From the NCBI RefSeq assembly GCF_003852235.1, contig NZ_CP027732.1:5022001-5086000 (forward strand): 64,000 bases of DNA, given 5' to 3'. Source of the DNA: Pseudomonas sp. R4-35-07 (GTDB lineage Bacteria > Pseudomonadota > Gammaproteobacteria > Pseudomonadales > Pseudomonadaceae). Made by a program: the position numbers and the translations under genes. Below, one piece after another: positions 1-8,649 of this stretch (its first letter is position 1; each line of letters opens with the position of its first letter). The notes below the pieces were generated by a model. That model was not told the DNA's origin and ran no database searches. It worked only from the letters and a program-made list of their open reading frames with translations.

Positions 1-769
1 AACGCAGCAATTGCTTGCCGTGGTCTTCCAGCAATTCGTTCATGAACTCACTGAGGCGGTCGATATCCAGCGGCTGGTCGGTGCGCAGCACCAGGCTGGA
101 GATGCGGTCGATGGACGGCGCTGCGCTGACGGGGCGCAGGCTCATGCCGGCGTTGAGGTTGAAGCCTCGCACATCGAGCAGTTCGGCCAGGTCGATGGCG
201 CCATGGTCCACCACCCGGATCGGTGCGCGGCGGTTGATGCGGGTCAGGCGTTCGCTGAGGGCGTCGAAGGTGGCATCGTCTACCAGGTCGCGCTTGCTCA
301 CCAGCAGGCGGTCGGCAAAGCCGATCTGTGCCTGGGCGATGGTCTGGGCCAGGTGTTGCTCGGCGTGGGCGGCGTCCACCAACGTAATGATGCCGTCGAG
401 GATGTAGCGGTCGCGCAGTTCCTCGTCGATGAAGAACGTCTGCGCCACGGGCGCAGGGTCTGCCAGGCCGGTGCACTCGATCACCAGGCGGTCAAAGGCG
501 ATCTCGCCGCTGTCCAGGCGCTCAAGCAGCAGGTAGAGGGCTTTGGTCAGGTCGGTGTGGATGGTGCAGCACACGCAGCCGTTGGACAGGGTCATGACTT
601 GCACCGGCTCGGCGCCCAGCAGTTGGGTGTCGATGCCGGCGTCACTGAATTCGTTTTCGATCACGGCGATCTTCAAGCCGTGTTCGGCCTTGAGCAGATG
701 GCGCAGCAAGGTGGTCTTGCCAGCGCCGAGAAAGCCGCTGAGAACGGTGACGGGAATGGGAGAGGACAA
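1..769 (-). CDS. yjiA: CobW/YjiA-family GTPase (metal chaperone), C-terminus outside window
   Basis: This is the N-terminal part of a G3E-family P-loop GTPase of the CobW/COG0523 group, whose members are linked to metal insertion or metal homeostasis. The translation begins MSSPIPVTVLSGFLGAGKTT, with the Walker A motif GAGKTT close to the N-terminus. Further on there is the family metal-binding motif CVCC and an ECTGLADP stretch. The start is a TTG at 769, preceded by AAGGAG with about 8 bases of spacing; no in-frame ATG is as well placed. About 256 residues are visible of a family length near 320. It follows the YbdD and CstA genes on the same strand, the same order as yjiY-yjiX-yjiA in E. 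coli, so an operon role is likely. A REPIN separates it from ybdD. The metal and target protein cannot be told from sequence. Confidence 0.9.
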   Translation of the reverse strand, partial: MSSPIPVTVLSGFLGAGKTTLLRHLLKAEHGLKIAVIENEFSDAGIDTQLLGAEPVQVMTLSNGCVCCTIHTDLTKALYLLLERLDSGEIAFDRLVIECTGLADPAPVAQTFFIDEELRDRYILDGIITLVDAAHAEQHLAQTIAQAQIGFADRLLVSKRDLVDDATFDALSERLTRINRRAPIRVVDHGAIDLAELLDVRGFNLNAGMSLRPVSAAPSIDRISSLVLRTDQPLDIDRLSEFMNELLEDHGKQLLR

Positions 770-802
770 AAGAAATTCTCCTTGAAGAAACACAGAAACA
801 AA

Positions 803-890
803 TGTGGGAGGGGGCTTGCTCCCGATAGCAGTGTGTCAGGCACTTATGTGGCACTGATACACCGCTATCGGGAGCAAGCCCCCTCCCACA
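803..890. repeat. REPIN (REP doublet, GGGGGCTTGC family)
   Basis: Two inverted REP copies face each other. The left arm starts TGTGGGAGGGGGCTTGCTCC and the right arm is its reverse complement ending in CCCACA. The spacer is a variable 30-40 bases. It lies between yjiA and ybdD inside the presumed operon, where the transcript could form a long hairpin. Confidence 0.9.
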
Positions 891-907
891 AGGGGTGCTA
901 CTTTAAT

Positions 908-1105
908 TCAGCAGCACTTGGGCCCACCCTTGCCGCCGTAACGGGCTTCCTGGCGTTCCCGGAAGAACGCCTTGTAGTCCATCATCGGCTTGTCCGGGTG
1001 TTTGGTTTGCATATGCTCGACGTAAGTGTCGTAGTCGGGCATGCCGACCATCAGGCGCGCGGCCTGACCGAGGTATTTACCGAGGCGACTGATGTCATTG
1101 AACAT
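908..1105 (-). CDS. ybdD: YbdD/YjiX family small protein
   Basis: The protein has 65 residues and is rich in charged and aromatic residues: it begins [19 protein letters not shown] and contains [11 protein letters not shown], with a C-terminal GGKGGPKCC. This matches the YbdD/YjiX (DUF466) family, which is nearly always encoded directly after CstA-type carbon-starvation transporters. The function is not established; a role in transporter assembly or activity is an inference from the fixed neighbourhood. The start lies 15 bases after the cstA stop, so the two are almost certainly co-transcribed. No membrane segment is visible. The CC end is typical of the family. Confidence 0.9.
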   Translation of the reverse strand: MFNDISRLGKYLGQAARLMVGMPDYDTYVEHMQTKHPDKPMMDYKAFFRERQEARYGGKGGPKCC

Positions 1106-1120
1106 GGGTGCAATCCTCGT

Positions 1121-3187
1121 TTATGCGTCCGGTACAGCCTGGAACGGGGCTTCTTTATCCGTACGCTCTTTGTTGCCCCAGGCGGCAATGCCGACCTTGA
1201 GCGCATAGAACAGGATGCTGAACACCACGAACAGGAACAGCGCCGTCAGCGTGGCGTTGGTATAGGCGTTATAGATCACATGCTGCATCTGATCGATGCT
1301 CTTGGCCGGGGCCAGGATCTGGCCATTGGCCAGGGCATCACTGTATTTCTTGGCCAGCGACAGGAAGCCGATCGCCGGGTTGGCGTCGAACAACTTGATG
1401 AAGCCCGCCGTGGTGGTGCAGATCAGCAGCCAGACCGCCGGCAGCAAGGTCACCCAAATGTAGCGCTGGCGCTTCATTTTGATCAGCACAACCGTGGCCA
1501 GCATCAGCGCGATACCCGCCAGCATCTGGTTGGAGATACCGAACAACGGCCACAAGGTGTTGATGCCACCCAGTGGATCGATCACGCCCTGGTACAGCAG
1601 GTAACCCCACATTGCCACACAACCGGCGGTGGCGATCAGGTTGGCGGTCCAGGATTCGGTGCGTTTGAGCGATGGCACGAAGGAGCCGAGCAGGTCCTGC
1701 AGCATGAAGCGACCGGCACGGGTACCGGCGTCAACCGCCGTCAGGATGAACAGCGCTTCGAACAGGATCGCAAAGTGGTACCAGAACGCCATGGTGTTTT
1801 CACCCGGCAGCACGCTGTGCAGGATCTGCGCGATACCGACCGCCAGGGTCGGCGCACCGCCGGCACGCGCCAGAATGGTGGTTTCACCGATGTCGTGGGC
1901 CACGGCCGACAGCGCCTCGGGGGTGATTGCAAAGCCCCAGCTGCTGACGGTCTGCGCCACGGTCACGACGTCGCTGCCGACGATCGCCGCCGGACTGTTC
2001 ATGGCGAAGTACACGCCAGGCTCGATCACCGACGCGGCAACCATCGCCATGATGGCCACGAATGACTCCATCAGCATGCCGCCGTAACCGATGTAACGGG
2101 CGTGGCCTTCATTGGCCAGTAGCTTGGGCGTGGTGCCCGAGGAGATCAGCGCATGGAAGCCGGAGACCGCGCCACAGGCGATCGTGATGAACAGGAACGG
2201 GAACAGGCCACCCTTCCACACAGGGCCCGTGCCGTCGATGAACTGGGTGAGCGCCGGCATTTTCAGGTCAGGCATGGTGACCAGGATGCCAATCGCCAGG
2301 GCGATGATGGTGCCGATCTTCAGGAAGGTCGACAGGTAGTCACGCGGTGCCAGGATCAGCCACACCGGCAACACTGCCGCGACGAAACCATAGCCGATCA
2401 GCATCCAGGTGATCTGGATCCCGGTGAAGGTGAAGGCCTTGGCCCAGACCGGGTCAGCGGCAATCTGCCCGCCCAGCCAGATCGAACCGAGCAGCAACAG
2501 CACGCCGATGATCGAGATTTCACCGATGCGCCCCGGGCGGATGTAGCGCATGTAGATGCCCATGAACATCGCGATCGGGATGGTCGCCATCACCGTGAAG
2601 ATGCCCCACGGGCTCTCGGCCAGGGCCTTGACCACGATCAGCGCCAGCACCGCGAGGATGATGATCATGATCAGGAAGCAGCCAAACAGCGCGATGGTCC
2701 CCGGCACGCGGCCCATTTCTTCGCGGACCATGTCGCCCAGGGAACGGCCGTTACGCCGGGTGGACAGGAACAGGATCATGAAATCCTGCACCGCACCGGC
2801 CAGCACCACGCCGGCGATCAGCCACAGGGTGCCGGGCAGGTAACCCATTTGCGCCGCCAATACCGGGCCGACCAGAGGGCCTGCGCCGGCAATCGCCGCA
2901 AAGTGGTGACCGAAAAGGATGTGTTTGTTGGTCGGCACGTAGTCCAGACCGTCGTTGTTGATCACTGCGGGGGTGGCCCGCCGTGGGTCCAGTTGCATCA
3001 CGTTATTGGCGATGAACAGACTGTAGTAACGGTACGCAACCAGGTAGATGGCCACTGCAGCGACCACAATCCACAAGGCGTTGATCGCCTCGCCGCGGCG
3101 CAAGGCCACTACGCCAAGGGCGCACGCTCCTACGATTGCCAGCACCAGCCAGGGTAGATGGCGTAGCAGGCTATTATTATTTTTCAT
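1121..3187 (-). CDS. cstA: Carbon starvation protein A, pyruvate/H+ symporter type
   Basis: This 688-residue membrane protein belongs to the CstA/BtsT family, whose E. coli members import pyruvate (BtsT) or respond to carbon starvation (CstA). The N-terminus is MKNNNSLLRHLPWLVLAIVG, followed by many hydrophobic segments. Family signatures visible include the FGHHFAAIAGAGPLVGP stretch (about residues 90-106) and CGAVSGFHALISSGTT. The start is the ATG at 3187; an in-frame upstream extension (to 3259) has no family similarity and is discarded. It heads the operon cstA-ybdD-yjiA. The upstream gap to radA carries a REPIN but no obvious activator site. Whether the substrate is pyruvate or peptides is inferred from the family. 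Confidence 0.93.
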   Translation of the reverse strand: MKNNNSLLRHLPWLVLAIVGACALGVVALRRGEAINALWIVVAAVAIYLVAYRYYSLFIANNVMQLDPRRATPAVINNDGLDYVPTNKHILFGHHFAAIAGAGPLVGPVLAAQMGYLPGTLWLIAGVVLAGAVQDFMILFLSTRRNGRSLGDMVREEMGRVPGTIALFGCFLIMIIILAVLALIVVKALAESPWGIFTVMATIPIAMFMGIYMRYIRPGRIGEISIIGVLLLLGSIWLGGQIAADPVWAKAFTFTGIQITWMLIGYGFVAAVLPVWLILAPRDYLSTFLKIGTIIALAIGILVTMPDLKMPALTQFIDGTGPVWKGGLFPFLFITIACGAVSGFHALISSGTTPKLLANEGHARYIGYGGMLMESFVAIMAMVAASVIEPGVYFAMNSPAAIVGSDVVTVAQTVSSWGFAITPEALSAVAHDIGETTILARAGGAPTLAVGIAQILHSVLPGENTMAFWYHFAILFEALFILTAVDAGTRAGRFMLQDLLGSFVPSLKRTESWTANLIATAGCVAMWGYLLYQGVIDPLGGINTLWPLFGISNQMLAGIALMLATVVLIKMKRQRYIWVTLLPAVWLLICTTTAGFIKLFDANPAIGFLSLAKKYSDALANGQILAPAKSIDQMQHVIYNAYTNATLTALFLFVVFSILFYALKVGIAAWGNKERTDKEAPFQAVPDA

Positions 3188-3492
3188 TTTTATATTCCAG
3201 CCAGGGTGGACAGAAAGGACAGCCAGCCCGAGTTTAGCGCTGTTGGCCTTAAAGGCCACCCCCCTACGTTGGTCTAGAGCCTTGCCGGCGCAAAAAAAGC
3301 AGAAATAACTGCCGAATGATGGCGTAGGGCTACAATTTGCCTATTCGGCATTGCTGGAAAGCTAGAAGCCAACACAGATCAAAATGTGGGAGGGGGCTTG
3401 CTCCCGATGGCGGTGTATCAGTGACCTATAAGTGCCTGACACACCGCTATCGGGGGCAAGCCCCCTCCCACATTGGTTTTGTGGTGTGGGCG
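3188..3492. other. Intergenic region upstream of cstA, downstream of radA
   Basis: No gene is seen. It must hold the cstA promoter on the minus strand. It also contains the REPIN at 3385-3472, which sits just after the end of radA. Confidence 0.6.
3385..3472. repeat. REPIN (GGGGGCTTGC family)
   Basis: A facing pair of REP copies begins TGTGGGAGGGGG and ends CCCCCTCCCACA. The copy lies 20 bases past the radA stop and may act as a transcript 3' end. Confidence 0.9.
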
Positions 3493-4860
3493 CTACTCAA
3501 ACAAGGCATCCAAGGCTTGCTCCAGGCGCGTGACCCCAATCACCTGCAACCCCGGCGGCATTTCCTTTGGCGCATTGCCCTTGGGCACGATCGCGCGTTT
3601 GAAGCCGTGCTTGGCCGCTTCCTTCAAGCGCTCCTGGCCACTGGGCACCGGGCGCACTTCGCCCGACAGGCCCACTTCACCAAACACCAGCAAATCATGG
3701 GGCAAGGGCCGGTTACGCAGGCTGGACATCACCGCCGCCATCAGCGCCAGATCAGACGCGGTCTCCAACACCTTGACCCCGCCGACCACGTTAAGGAACA
3801 CGTCCTGGTCGTGGGTCGGAATACCCCCATGGCGGTGCAACACTGCCAGCAGCATCGCCAGGCGGTTTTGATCCAGCCCAAGGGTGACCCGGCGCGGGTT
3901 GGCCAGATGGCTGTCATCCACCAGCGCCTGGACCTCCACCAGCATCGGCCGGGTGCCTTCCCAGGTCGCCATCACCACGCTGCCGGGGACTTCTTCCTGG
4001 GCGCGGGTAAGAAAAATCGCCGATGGATTGGAGACTTCTTTCAGCCCCCGGTCAGTCATGGCGAACACACCCAACTCGTTCACCGCGCCGAAGCGGTTTT
4101 TCACCGCCCGCAGCAACCTAAGGCGGCCATCGGATTCACCTTCGAAATACAGCACGGTATCCACCATGTGTTCCAGCACGCGCGGCCCGGCCAGCGCGCC
4201 TTCCTTGGTCACGTGGCCCACCAGGAAGATCGCCGTACCGCTCTGCTTGGCGTAGCGCACCAACAGCGCCGCACTTTCACGCACTTGGGAGACGCCGCCA
4301 GGGGCAGATTGCAGTTGCTCGGTAAAAATCGTCTGGATCGAGTCGATCACCATGACCTTTGGCTTCTCGATCCGCGCCGTGGCGATGATGGTTTCGATGC
4401 AGGTTTCGGTCATGACCCGCAGTTGGTCCTGGGGCAAGCCCAGGCGACGAGCGCGCATCGCCACTTGTTGCTGGGACTCTTCGCCGGTGACGTACAGCGC
4501 CGGCATGCGGCTGGCGATGCTGCACAGCGTTTGCAGCAGGATCGTGGATTTACCGATGCCTGGGTCGCCGCCGATCAACACGACGGAGCCGTCCACCAGG
4601 CCACCGCCCAATACCCGGTCCAGCTCACCGGAGGCCGTGGAGAAGCGCGGCACCTCTTCGACGCTGACTTCGGCCAAGGTCTTGATCTGCGCTTGTTGCC
4701 CGGTCCAGCCGGTGCGCCCGGCAGGGGCCGCAGCGCCGCCGCTTTCAATCATGGTTTCAGTCAGGGTGTTCCACGCACCGCACTCGCCGCACTGGCCCGC
4801 CCACTTGGGAAAGGTCGCGCCGCACTCCGTGCAGCCGTACATGCGCTTGGCCTTAGCCAT
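3493..4860 (-). CDS. radA: DNA repair protein RadA (Sms)
   Basis: RadA is a RecA-like ATPase that promotes branch migration during recombinational repair. The 455-residue protein has the family order. A C4 zinc finger lies at residues 10-27 (C10-x2-C13 ... C24-x2-C27). The Walker A motif GGDPGIGKST is at 97-106, and the RadA-specific KNRFG motif is near residue 255. The last third is a Lon-protease-like domain. The length matches the family. The start ATG is at 4860, directly after MAKAKRMYGC-type residues typical for RadA. It appears to be transcribed alone; a REPIN follows it. Confidence 0.97.
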   Translation of the reverse strand: MAKAKRMYGCTECGATFPKWAGQCGECGAWNTLTETMIESGGAAAPAGRTGWTGQQAQIKTLAEVSVEEVPRFSTASGELDRVLGGGLVDGSVVLIGGDPGIGKSTILLQTLCSIASRMPALYVTGEESQQQVAMRARRLGLPQDQLRVMTETCIETIIATARIEKPKVMVIDSIQTIFTEQLQSAPGGVSQVRESAALLVRYAKQSGTAIFLVGHVTKEGALAGPRVLEHMVDTVLYFEGESDGRLRLLRAVKNRFGAVNELGVFAMTDRGLKEVSNPSAIFLTRAQEEVPGSVVMATWEGTRPMLVEVQALVDDSHLANPRRVTLGLDQNRLAMLLAVLHRHGGIPTHDQDVFLNVVGGVKVLETASDLALMAAVMSSLRNRPLPHDLLVFGEVGLSGEVRPVPSGQERLKEAAKHGFKRAIVPKGNAPKEMPPGLQVIGVTRLEQALDALFE

Positions 4861-4895
4861 TCGAGAACCTCCAACCGAAAAACCGCGATGATAGC

Positions 4896-5444
4896 TCAGC
4901 GCGGCGCCGGGGTCCGGATTTCGCCGTTGACCAAGCGTGAAGCCGTGTTACCGATGGGGTCTTCGGCGTTGAGATCGGCGCCTTTGGCCTTCAATTCGCC
5001 CAGCAATTCGACCCGCTTGAACAGCCCGGCGTACATGGCGGCGGTCTGCCCCGCGCCATTGCGTTGGTCGGGGTTACAGTCGGTCGCCAGCAAGCGCTGG
5101 GCGATGCTCAGCTCGCCTTTGAAGATGGCTCCCATGAGCGCAGTGTTGCCGCGTTTGTCCTGCACGCACGCGTCGGCACCGGCGGCGAGCAAACGCTCCA
5201 CGTAGGCACCTTCGCCGTGATAGGCGGCCAGGATCAGGGCAGTGTAGCCCTTGTCGTCCTGAGTATTCAGGGCGTAGCCCGATTCAATGAAAGTGTTGAG
5301 CATGTCGAGATCGCCACGACGGGCGGCGTCGAAATAGTAGTCCTGAAGCTGCGCCTTGAGCGCACCAGGGTCATTGGAGGGGGGTTGTTCGGCCAGCACA
5401 CTGAACGAACAGCAGGCCAGAAGTGCCCATATGAACGTACGCAT
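4896..5444 (-). CDS. ankB: Ankyrin-repeat periplasmic protein AnkB
   Basis: The protein has 182 residues. It begins with a signal peptide (MRTFIWALLACCSFSVLAEQ, cleavage probably after VLA) followed by ankyrin repeats, seen as the recurring DKGYTALILAAYHGE, KRGNTALMGAIFKGE and GAGQTAAMYAGLFK. The start ATG at 5444 has AAGGA eight bases upstream; an upstream in-frame extension runs into the REPIN and is not real. It lies just downstream of katB on the same strand. In P. aeruginosa the equivalent katB-ankB pair is an operon, and AnkB is reported to be needed for full catalase activity and peroxide resistance. The same role is likely here but is inferred. Confidence 0.88.
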   Translation of the reverse strand: MRTFIWALLACCSFSVLAEQPPSNDPGALKAQLQDYYFDAARRGDLDMLNTFIESGYALNTQDDKGYTALILAAYHGEGAYVERLLAAGADACVQDKRGNTALMGAIFKGELSIAQRLLATDCNPDQRNGAGQTAAMYAGLFKRVELLGELKAKGADLNAEDPIGNTASRLVNGEIRTPAPR

Positions 5445-5471
5445 GATCAAAATCCTTGAAAAATATCCCCT

Positions 5472-5571
5472 TGTAGGAGCGAGCTTGCTCGCGAAAAACG
5501 TCAACGATAACGCGTGCATCCTGGATAAATGCGTTGCCTTTGAGTTCTTCGCGAGCAAGCTCGCTCCTACA
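5472..5571. repeat. REP doublet of a second family (GAGCGAGCTTGCTCGCG)
   Basis: The inverted arms begin TGTAGGAGCGAGCTTGCTCG and end with the reverse complement in CTCGCTCCTACA. This family differs from the GGGGGCTTGC elements. It fills the gap between katB and ankB, so it is transcribed if the two genes form one operon. Confidence 0.85.
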
Positions 5572-5582
5572 GGAGGGCGCGG

Positions 5583-7124
5583 TTAGTCGCTCAGTTTTTC
5601 AGCCAGTGCTTTCACACGAGCCAGGTCGCCCTTGGCCACCTTGGCCACGCCGGTGCCGTATTCCGGATCGGCCTTGTAGAGGAACGAGAGGATGATGTGC
5701 TTGCTCTCATCGTCCGTGGTCGCCAGCGAGCCGCCGAAGTTGTCGATCAGGTCCTGACGCTCTTTCTTGCTGTAGGAGCGATACAAGTCACCGGCCTGCT
5801 TGAAGTTCTGCTCACGCTGGATCTTCGCCTGCTGGGTGCTGCCCGACAGCGGCGATTGGCTGTAGCGCGCAGATTGCGGCTCATCCCGTGGCAGCAGGCG
5901 GCTTGGCTGGTAGTTCACGCCGGTGGTGGTCTTGCCGAAATTCAGCGCGCCGTCCTGGTTACCGTTGTTGACGGTCACCCGTGGCGCGTTGATCGGCAGT
6001 TGCAGCGCGTTGGCGCCCAGGCGGTACATTTGCGTATCGGCGTAGGAGAACACCCGACCTTGCAACAGGCGGTCTTCCGACGGTTCGATACCCGGCACCA
6101 GGTTGGCCGGGGCCATCGCGACTTGTTCGGTCTCCTGGAACACATTGGCCGGGTTGCGGTTGAGCACCATTTGCCCGACTTTGCGCTCCGGCACATTCGG
6201 CCAGATCTTGGTGGCGTCCAGCGGGTCGAAATCGAACTTGGCCAAGTCTTCAGGTTTCAACACCTGCACATACAAGTCCCACTTGGGGAAGTCGCCCTTG
6301 TTGATGTGGGTGACCAGGTCATTGGTCATGTGGCTGTAGTCACGCCCTTGCACTTCGGTGACTTGCTTGGGATCAAGATTCTTGATGCCTTGCAGGCTCT
6401 TCCAGTGGAACTTGACATAGTGCACTTCGCCCTTGGCGTTGATCAACTTGTAGGCATGTACGCCATTGCCGTCCATTTCCCGATAACTGGCCGGCGTGCC
6501 GGAGTCCGAGTACAGCTCGGTCAGTGTACGAGTGGATTCTGGAACATGGGAGAAGAAGTCGAAACGACGCGAGTCGTCGTCCAGGTTAGTACGCGGGTCC
6601 GGTTTGAACGCGTGGACCATGTCCGGGAACTTGATGGCATCGCGAATGAAGAAGGTCGGGAAGTTATTGCCGACCAAGTCCCAGTTGCCTTCGGCGGTGT
6701 AGAACTTGGTCGCGAAGCCCCGTGGGTCGCGCAGGGTCTCGGGGGAATGGTTACCGTGGACCACGGCCGAGAAGCGCACGAATACCGGCGTGGCTTCACC
6801 GGCGGCGAACACCTTGGCCTTGGTCAGGTCGCTGAGGTTGTCGGTGACGGTGAACGTGCCATGGGCGCCCGTACCACGAGCGTGAACCACGCGCTCGGGG
6901 ATGCGTTCGCGGTCGAAGCGCTGCAGCTTCTGAATCAGTTGGACATCCTGCAGCAGCACAGGGCCATTGGCGCCGGCGGTCTGCGAATTCTGGTTATCCC
7001 CAACGTTGGCGCCGTTATCGCGGGTCAGGTTGGCGGCTTGTACGGAGAGGGTCAGCAGGCTGGCGGTCACCAACGCCAGCGCATGGCGCGCGGACACGGG
7101 CCTGCGGTTGATTGAAATGTTCAT
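5583..7124 (-). CDS. katB: Periplasmic haem catalase KatB
   Basis: This 513-residue clade-type monofunctional catalase removes hydrogen peroxide. The N-terminal part is a signal peptide (ATG at 7124, residues up to about LSVQA), so the enzyme is exported, as P. aeruginosa KatB is. Active-site elements are present. The distal histidine is in VVHARGTGAHGTF, the distal asparagine region is NNFPTFFIRD, and the proximal haem-ligand tyrosine is in RVFSYADTQMYRLG. The ATG at 7124 follows GAGGAAACCTTG, a reasonable Shine-Dalgarno; the TTG one codon upstream is less likely. ankB lies downstream after a REP doublet. Peroxide induction through OxyR is expected from relatives, but I cannot see a clear OxyR site. 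Confidence 0.95.
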   Translation of the reverse strand: MNISINRRPVSARHALALVTASLLTLSVQAANLTRDNGANVGDNQNSQTAGANGPVLLQDVQLIQKLQRFDRERIPERVVHARGTGAHGTFTVTDNLSDLTKAKVFAAGEATPVFVRFSAVVHGNHSPETLRDPRGFATKFYTAEGNWDLVGNNFPTFFIRDAIKFPDMVHAFKPDPRTNLDDDSRRFDFFSHVPESTRTLTELYSDSGTPASYREMDGNGVHAYKLINAKGEVHYVKFHWKSLQGIKNLDPKQVTEVQGRDYSHMTNDLVTHINKGDFPKWDLYVQVLKPEDLAKFDFDPLDATKIWPNVPERKVGQMVLNRNPANVFQETEQVAMAPANLVPGIEPSEDRLLQGRVFSYADTQMYRLGANALQLPINAPRVTVNNGNQDGALNFGKTTTGVNYQPSRLLPRDEPQSARYSQSPLSGSTQQAKIQREQNFKQAGDLYRSYSKKERQDLIDNFGGSLATTDDESKHIILSFLYKADPEYGTGVAKVAKGDLARVKALAEKLSD

Positions 7125-7250
7125 CAAGGTTTCCTCTGGTTTTTTTAGTGCACATTCAGTTGTGCTTGCCAGAGGCTAGTGACCTGCGGGTCAGAAGATA
7201 AATAGAAAAACACCACAGGGCCGATTGAGAAAAAAATATGGTAACCCGCT

Positions 7251-7267
7251 GAAATACGGCGTATTTC
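7251..7267. promoter_or_regulatory. 17-bp perfect palindrome between katB and mscL
   Basis: GAAATACG-G-CGTATTTC is an exact inverted repeat with 8-base arms and a one-base centre. It lies 127 bases upstream of the katB start and 145 bases upstream of mscL on the other strand. It looks like a dimeric regulator site. It has no U-tract, so it is not a terminator. The cognate protein is unknown. Confidence 0.45.
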
Positions 7268-7411
7268 GCGCGCGATTGGTGGCACTTTGCAAACTAATTG
7301 CGATTTAATGTGTCGATAAAAACCAACAGTGTTAACGGTTGTGTCGCGCTAGCCCGCTACGACTGACTTACACTGACCTCCACCCTTCTCATCTGTAACA
7401 AGGAATAACTT

Positions 7412-7828
7412 ATGGGCGTGATCAGTGAGTTCAAGGCCTTTGCGGTCAAAGGTAATGTGGTCGACATGGCCGTCGGTATCATCATCGGCGCCGCGTTCGG
7501 CAAAATTGTTTCCTCATTTGTAGGGGACGTGGTGATGCCGCCGCTCGGCCTGTTGATCGGTGGCGTGGACTTCGGCGACCTGGCAATCACGCTTAAAGCC
7601 GCGCAAGGCGATGTACCCGCCGTGGTGCTGGCGTACGGCAAGTTCATCCAGAGCGTGGTCGACTTTTTGATCGTCGCTTTCGCCATCTTCATGGGTGTAA
7701 AGGCCATCAACCGCCTCAAGCGCGAAGAGGCCGTAGCCCCGAGCTTGCCGCCGACGCCGACAAAGGAAGAGGTGCTGCTGGGCGAGATCCGCGATCTGCT
7801 CAAGGCACAGAATGACAAACCGCTCTGA
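7412..7828 (+). CDS. mscL: Large-conductance mechanosensitive channel MscL
   Basis: MscL opens under membrane tension to release solutes during hypo-osmotic shock. The 138-residue protein has the family layout. An N-terminal amphipathic helix begins [18 protein letters not shown], and TM1 is the region [21 protein letters not shown] periplasmic loop and TM2 ([19 protein letters not shown]) follow, then a charged C-terminal helix with [13 protein letters not shown]. The ATG at 7412 follows CAAGGAATAACTT. It is monocistronic and ends at a strong bidirectional terminator shared with the convergent fpr gene. Confidence 0.97.
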   Translation: MGVISEFKAFAVKGNVVDMAVGIIIGAAFGKIVSSFVGDVVMPPLGLLIGGVDFGDLAITLKAAQGDVPAVVLAYGKFIQSVVDFLIVAFAIFMGVKAINRLKREEAVAPSLPPTPTKEEVLLGEIRDLLKAQNDKPL

Positions 7829-7843
7829 GCTGCGGCTCAACGT

Positions 7844-7874
7844 AAAAGGCGCCTCGTGAGGCGCCTTTTTTTTT
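7844..7874. terminator. Rho-independent terminator after mscL (shared with fpr)
   Basis: The hairpin AAGGCGCC-TCGTGA-GGCGCCTT is followed by a run of T on the plus strand and preceded by AAAA, so it can work in both directions between the convergent genes. Confidence 0.85.
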
Positions 7875-8649
7875 ACCAATAGTTTTCCACCGCCACCTGG
7901 CCCGGGCGTCGGCTCAGGCTCAGTTGCATGTCGCGCTGTTTGAGCAACTGGCGAGTGTCGTCGACCATCTGCGGATTGCCGCAAATCAGCACGCGGGAAT
8001 GCTCCGGGGTCAGCGCGACGCCGGCTGCGCTCTCCAGTTCGCCGTTCTCGATCAACGTGGTGATGCGCCCATTCAACGCGCCCGGATGCCGTTCACGGGT
8101 GACGATAGGGATGTAGGTGAGCTTGTGGGCATAGTCGGCCAGGTATTCACGCTCGCCCAGTTCAGTGATCAGCGATTGGTACGCCAGCTCCTTGGCCTCT
8201 CGGGCGCTGTACACCAGGACGATACGCTCGAATTTCTCCCATACCTCGAAATCCTGCAGGATCGACAGGAACGGCGCCACACCGGTACCGGTGCCCAACA
8301 GCCACAGATCACGCCCGTCTACAAAGCGGTTCAAGGTCAGGAAACCGGTGGCCTGGCGCTCCACCAGCAAGGTATCGCCCACCTTAAGACGGCTTAACTC
8401 ACTGGTGAACTCGCCCCCCGGAACAACAATGGAAAAGAAATCGAGGTGTTCGTCAAACGGCGAAGACACGATGGAGTAAGCGCGCCATACGGTACTGCCA
8501 TCCGCCCTAGTGACGCCCAGGCGCACGAACTGGCCGGCGGTAAACCGAAAACCGGCGTCGCGCGTGGTACGCAGGGTGAAGAGACTGGGGGTCAGCGATT
8601 GCACGTCGAGCAAGGTCTGGCGGGTAAATTTTTCAGCACTGGCCGTCAT
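7873..8649 (-). CDS. fpr: Ferredoxin/flavodoxin-NADP+ reductase
   Basis: The enzyme (258 residues) transfers electrons between NADPH and ferredoxin or flavodoxin using FAD. An N-terminal FAD-binding barrel contains the RAYSIVSSP motif (about residues 53-61). The NADP-binding domain contains GTGTGVAPFLSIL, and the protein ends VENYW, the aromatic C-terminus seen in the E. coli Fpr type. The start is the ATG at 8649 with GGAG six bases upstream; a longer in-frame extension to 8706 lacks family similarity. Pseudomonads have more than one Fpr; which paralogue this is cannot be settled here. There is no adjacent FinR-type LysR gene. Confidence 0.93.
   Translation of the reverse strand: MTASAEKFTRQTLLDVQSLTPSLFTLRTTRDAGFRFTAGQFVRLGVTRADGSTVWRAYSIVSSPFDEHLDFFSIVVPGGEFTSELSRLKVGDTLLVERQATGFLTLNRFVDGRDLWLLGTGTGVAPFLSILQDFEVWEKFERIVLVYSAREAKELAYQSLITELGEREYLADYAHKLTYIPIVTRERHPGALNGRITTLIENGELESAAGVALTPEHSRVLICGNPQMVDDTRQLLKQRDMQLSLSRRPGQVAVENYW

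Noticed and set aside
11-2065. 684-codon open frame on the plus strand over yjiA, ybdD and cstA
   Set aside because: It runs antisense through three recognisable genes, crosses a REPIN and has a histidine/glutamine/arginine-rich composition typical of antisense frames in GC-rich DNA.
3337-5205. 622-codon plus-strand open frame opposite radA and ankB
   Set aside because: It is an antisense shadow of two well-supported genes, with no family features.
7125-7411. OxyR binding site before katB
   Set aside because: I looked for the ATAG-N7-CTAT pattern expected from P. aeruginosa katB and did not find a convincing match.
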